Part shown: piece after piece, positions 26,353 to 26,708 of the stretch
Numbering within the stretch: the stretch's first letter is position 1
How the letters are laid out: the number at the start of each line of letters is the position of its first letter
Assembly: GCA_008704415.1 (NCBI GenBank)
Contig: VXIS01000475.1
Span: forward strand, 1 to 26,708
Direction: 5' to 3'
Length of the DNA: 26,708 bases
Source of the DNA: Sphaerosporella brunnea
Taxonomy: Eukaryota > Ascomycota > Pezizomycetes > Pezizales > Pyronemataceae
Position numbers and translations under genes: made by a program
Notes under the pieces: generated by a model
Seen by the model: the letters and a program-made list of their open reading frames with translations, nothing else
Database searches by the model: none
Told to the model about the DNA's origin: nothing

Positions 26353-26708
26353 CCACAGAAAGCCAGGCGGCCATCCGGGCTATTACCGCGCGACATTGGC
26401 GAGACCTCGAGACCGCCGTGGCCACGCTGCTACGCAGGATCGACGACCTAGAGCGCGTCAGCGACCCCCGCCCGACTACCGCCGTCGCGACCACGGCCCC
26501 AACGTCGCTAAATGCGTCCCGGCACGCTCCCACGAACGACCTCCCAAAGGCTACAGCGGCCACGAAAGCTACCAAGCCCGCCAAAGCGACGAAAGGCCCC
26601 GGAGGACTGACCATCCTGCAGCGCGAGCATGCGCTCGCCGCCGCCCCGAAACCGCGGTCGCTCCCGCCGCGAAGCCAACGAAAAGCGCCACCAAGCCCAG
26701 CTGGTACT
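26353..26708 (+). CDS. GC-rich open frame running off the window, function unknown
   Basis: A frame open from the satellite edge to the last base, reading TESQAAIRAITARHWRDLET, AVATLLRRIDDLERVSDP, then an Ala/Thr/Lys/Pro-rich segment (KATAATKATKPAKATKGPGG) and LTILQREHALAAAP. The first 40 residues could form an amphipathic helix or coiled coil; the rest looks disordered and basic. No start codon is visible in this frame after the satellite edge, so it may be an exon or a truncated gene. It could be the N-terminus of a retrotransposon Gag or part of a host gene; no family is recognised. Composition alone could keep the frame open. Confidence 0.35.

Overview
The window is a transposon graveyard from a eukaryotic, almost certainly fungal, genome. 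Nearly everything in it is a broken mobile element or tandem repeat: Ty3/Gypsy chromoviruses, two related Ty1/Copia families, hAT elements, a CACTA-like transposase fragment and a fungal-type TET/JBP oxygenase fragment. No intact host gene was found. The TET/JBP and CACTA-like pieces lean towards Basidiomycota, but the phylum is not settled. No rRNA gene, CRISPR array or prokaryotic signal is present. Type "pseudogene" is used for coding regions of decayed elements.

Layout. 1-1000: CACTA-like transposase remnant. 1166-1396: polypurine tract and 3' LTR of a plus-strand Copia-1 element. 1626-2424: TET/JBP-like 2-oxoglutarate oxygenase pseudogene, cut at its HxD iron motif by a Gypsy LTR (2425-2804). 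2805-9274: a near full-length chromovirus (Gypsy-2: LTR, Gag, PR, RT, duplicated RNase H, IN, chromodomain, LTR) with many stops and frameshifts. 9275-10408: integrase-chromodomain tail and 3' LTR of another chromovirus (Gypsy-3). 10409-11140: a satellite with a 180-183 bp unit. 11141-11369: solo Copia-1 LTR. 11465-12846: 18-bp satellite array. 12996-13225: 65-bp minisatellite.

13675-17411 is a second 18-bp array, split by a deleted minus-strand Copia-1 element (14528-16715) that has a perfect 5-bp target duplication and carries a small inverted-repeat element in one LTR. 17412-20941 is a minus-strand Copia-2 element whose protease region was hit by two hAT elements in target sites only 8 bp apart. 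21080-25401 is a Gypsy-4 chromovirus lacking integrase, with a solo LTR of another family in its gag. 25402-26352 is the 180-183 bp satellite again. 26353-26708 is a GC-rich open frame running off the end.

Insertion order can be read from target duplications and nesting: the 18-bp array predates Copia-1, which predates the small element in its LTR; Copia-2 predates both hATs; Gypsy-4 predates the solo LTR. The parts do not form a working pathway. The most unusual structure is the 18-bp satellite: its period is a multiple of three, it stays open in five of six frames, and on the minus strand both arrays begin immediately beside a TATA box, one of them the TATA box of the Copia-2 LTR.
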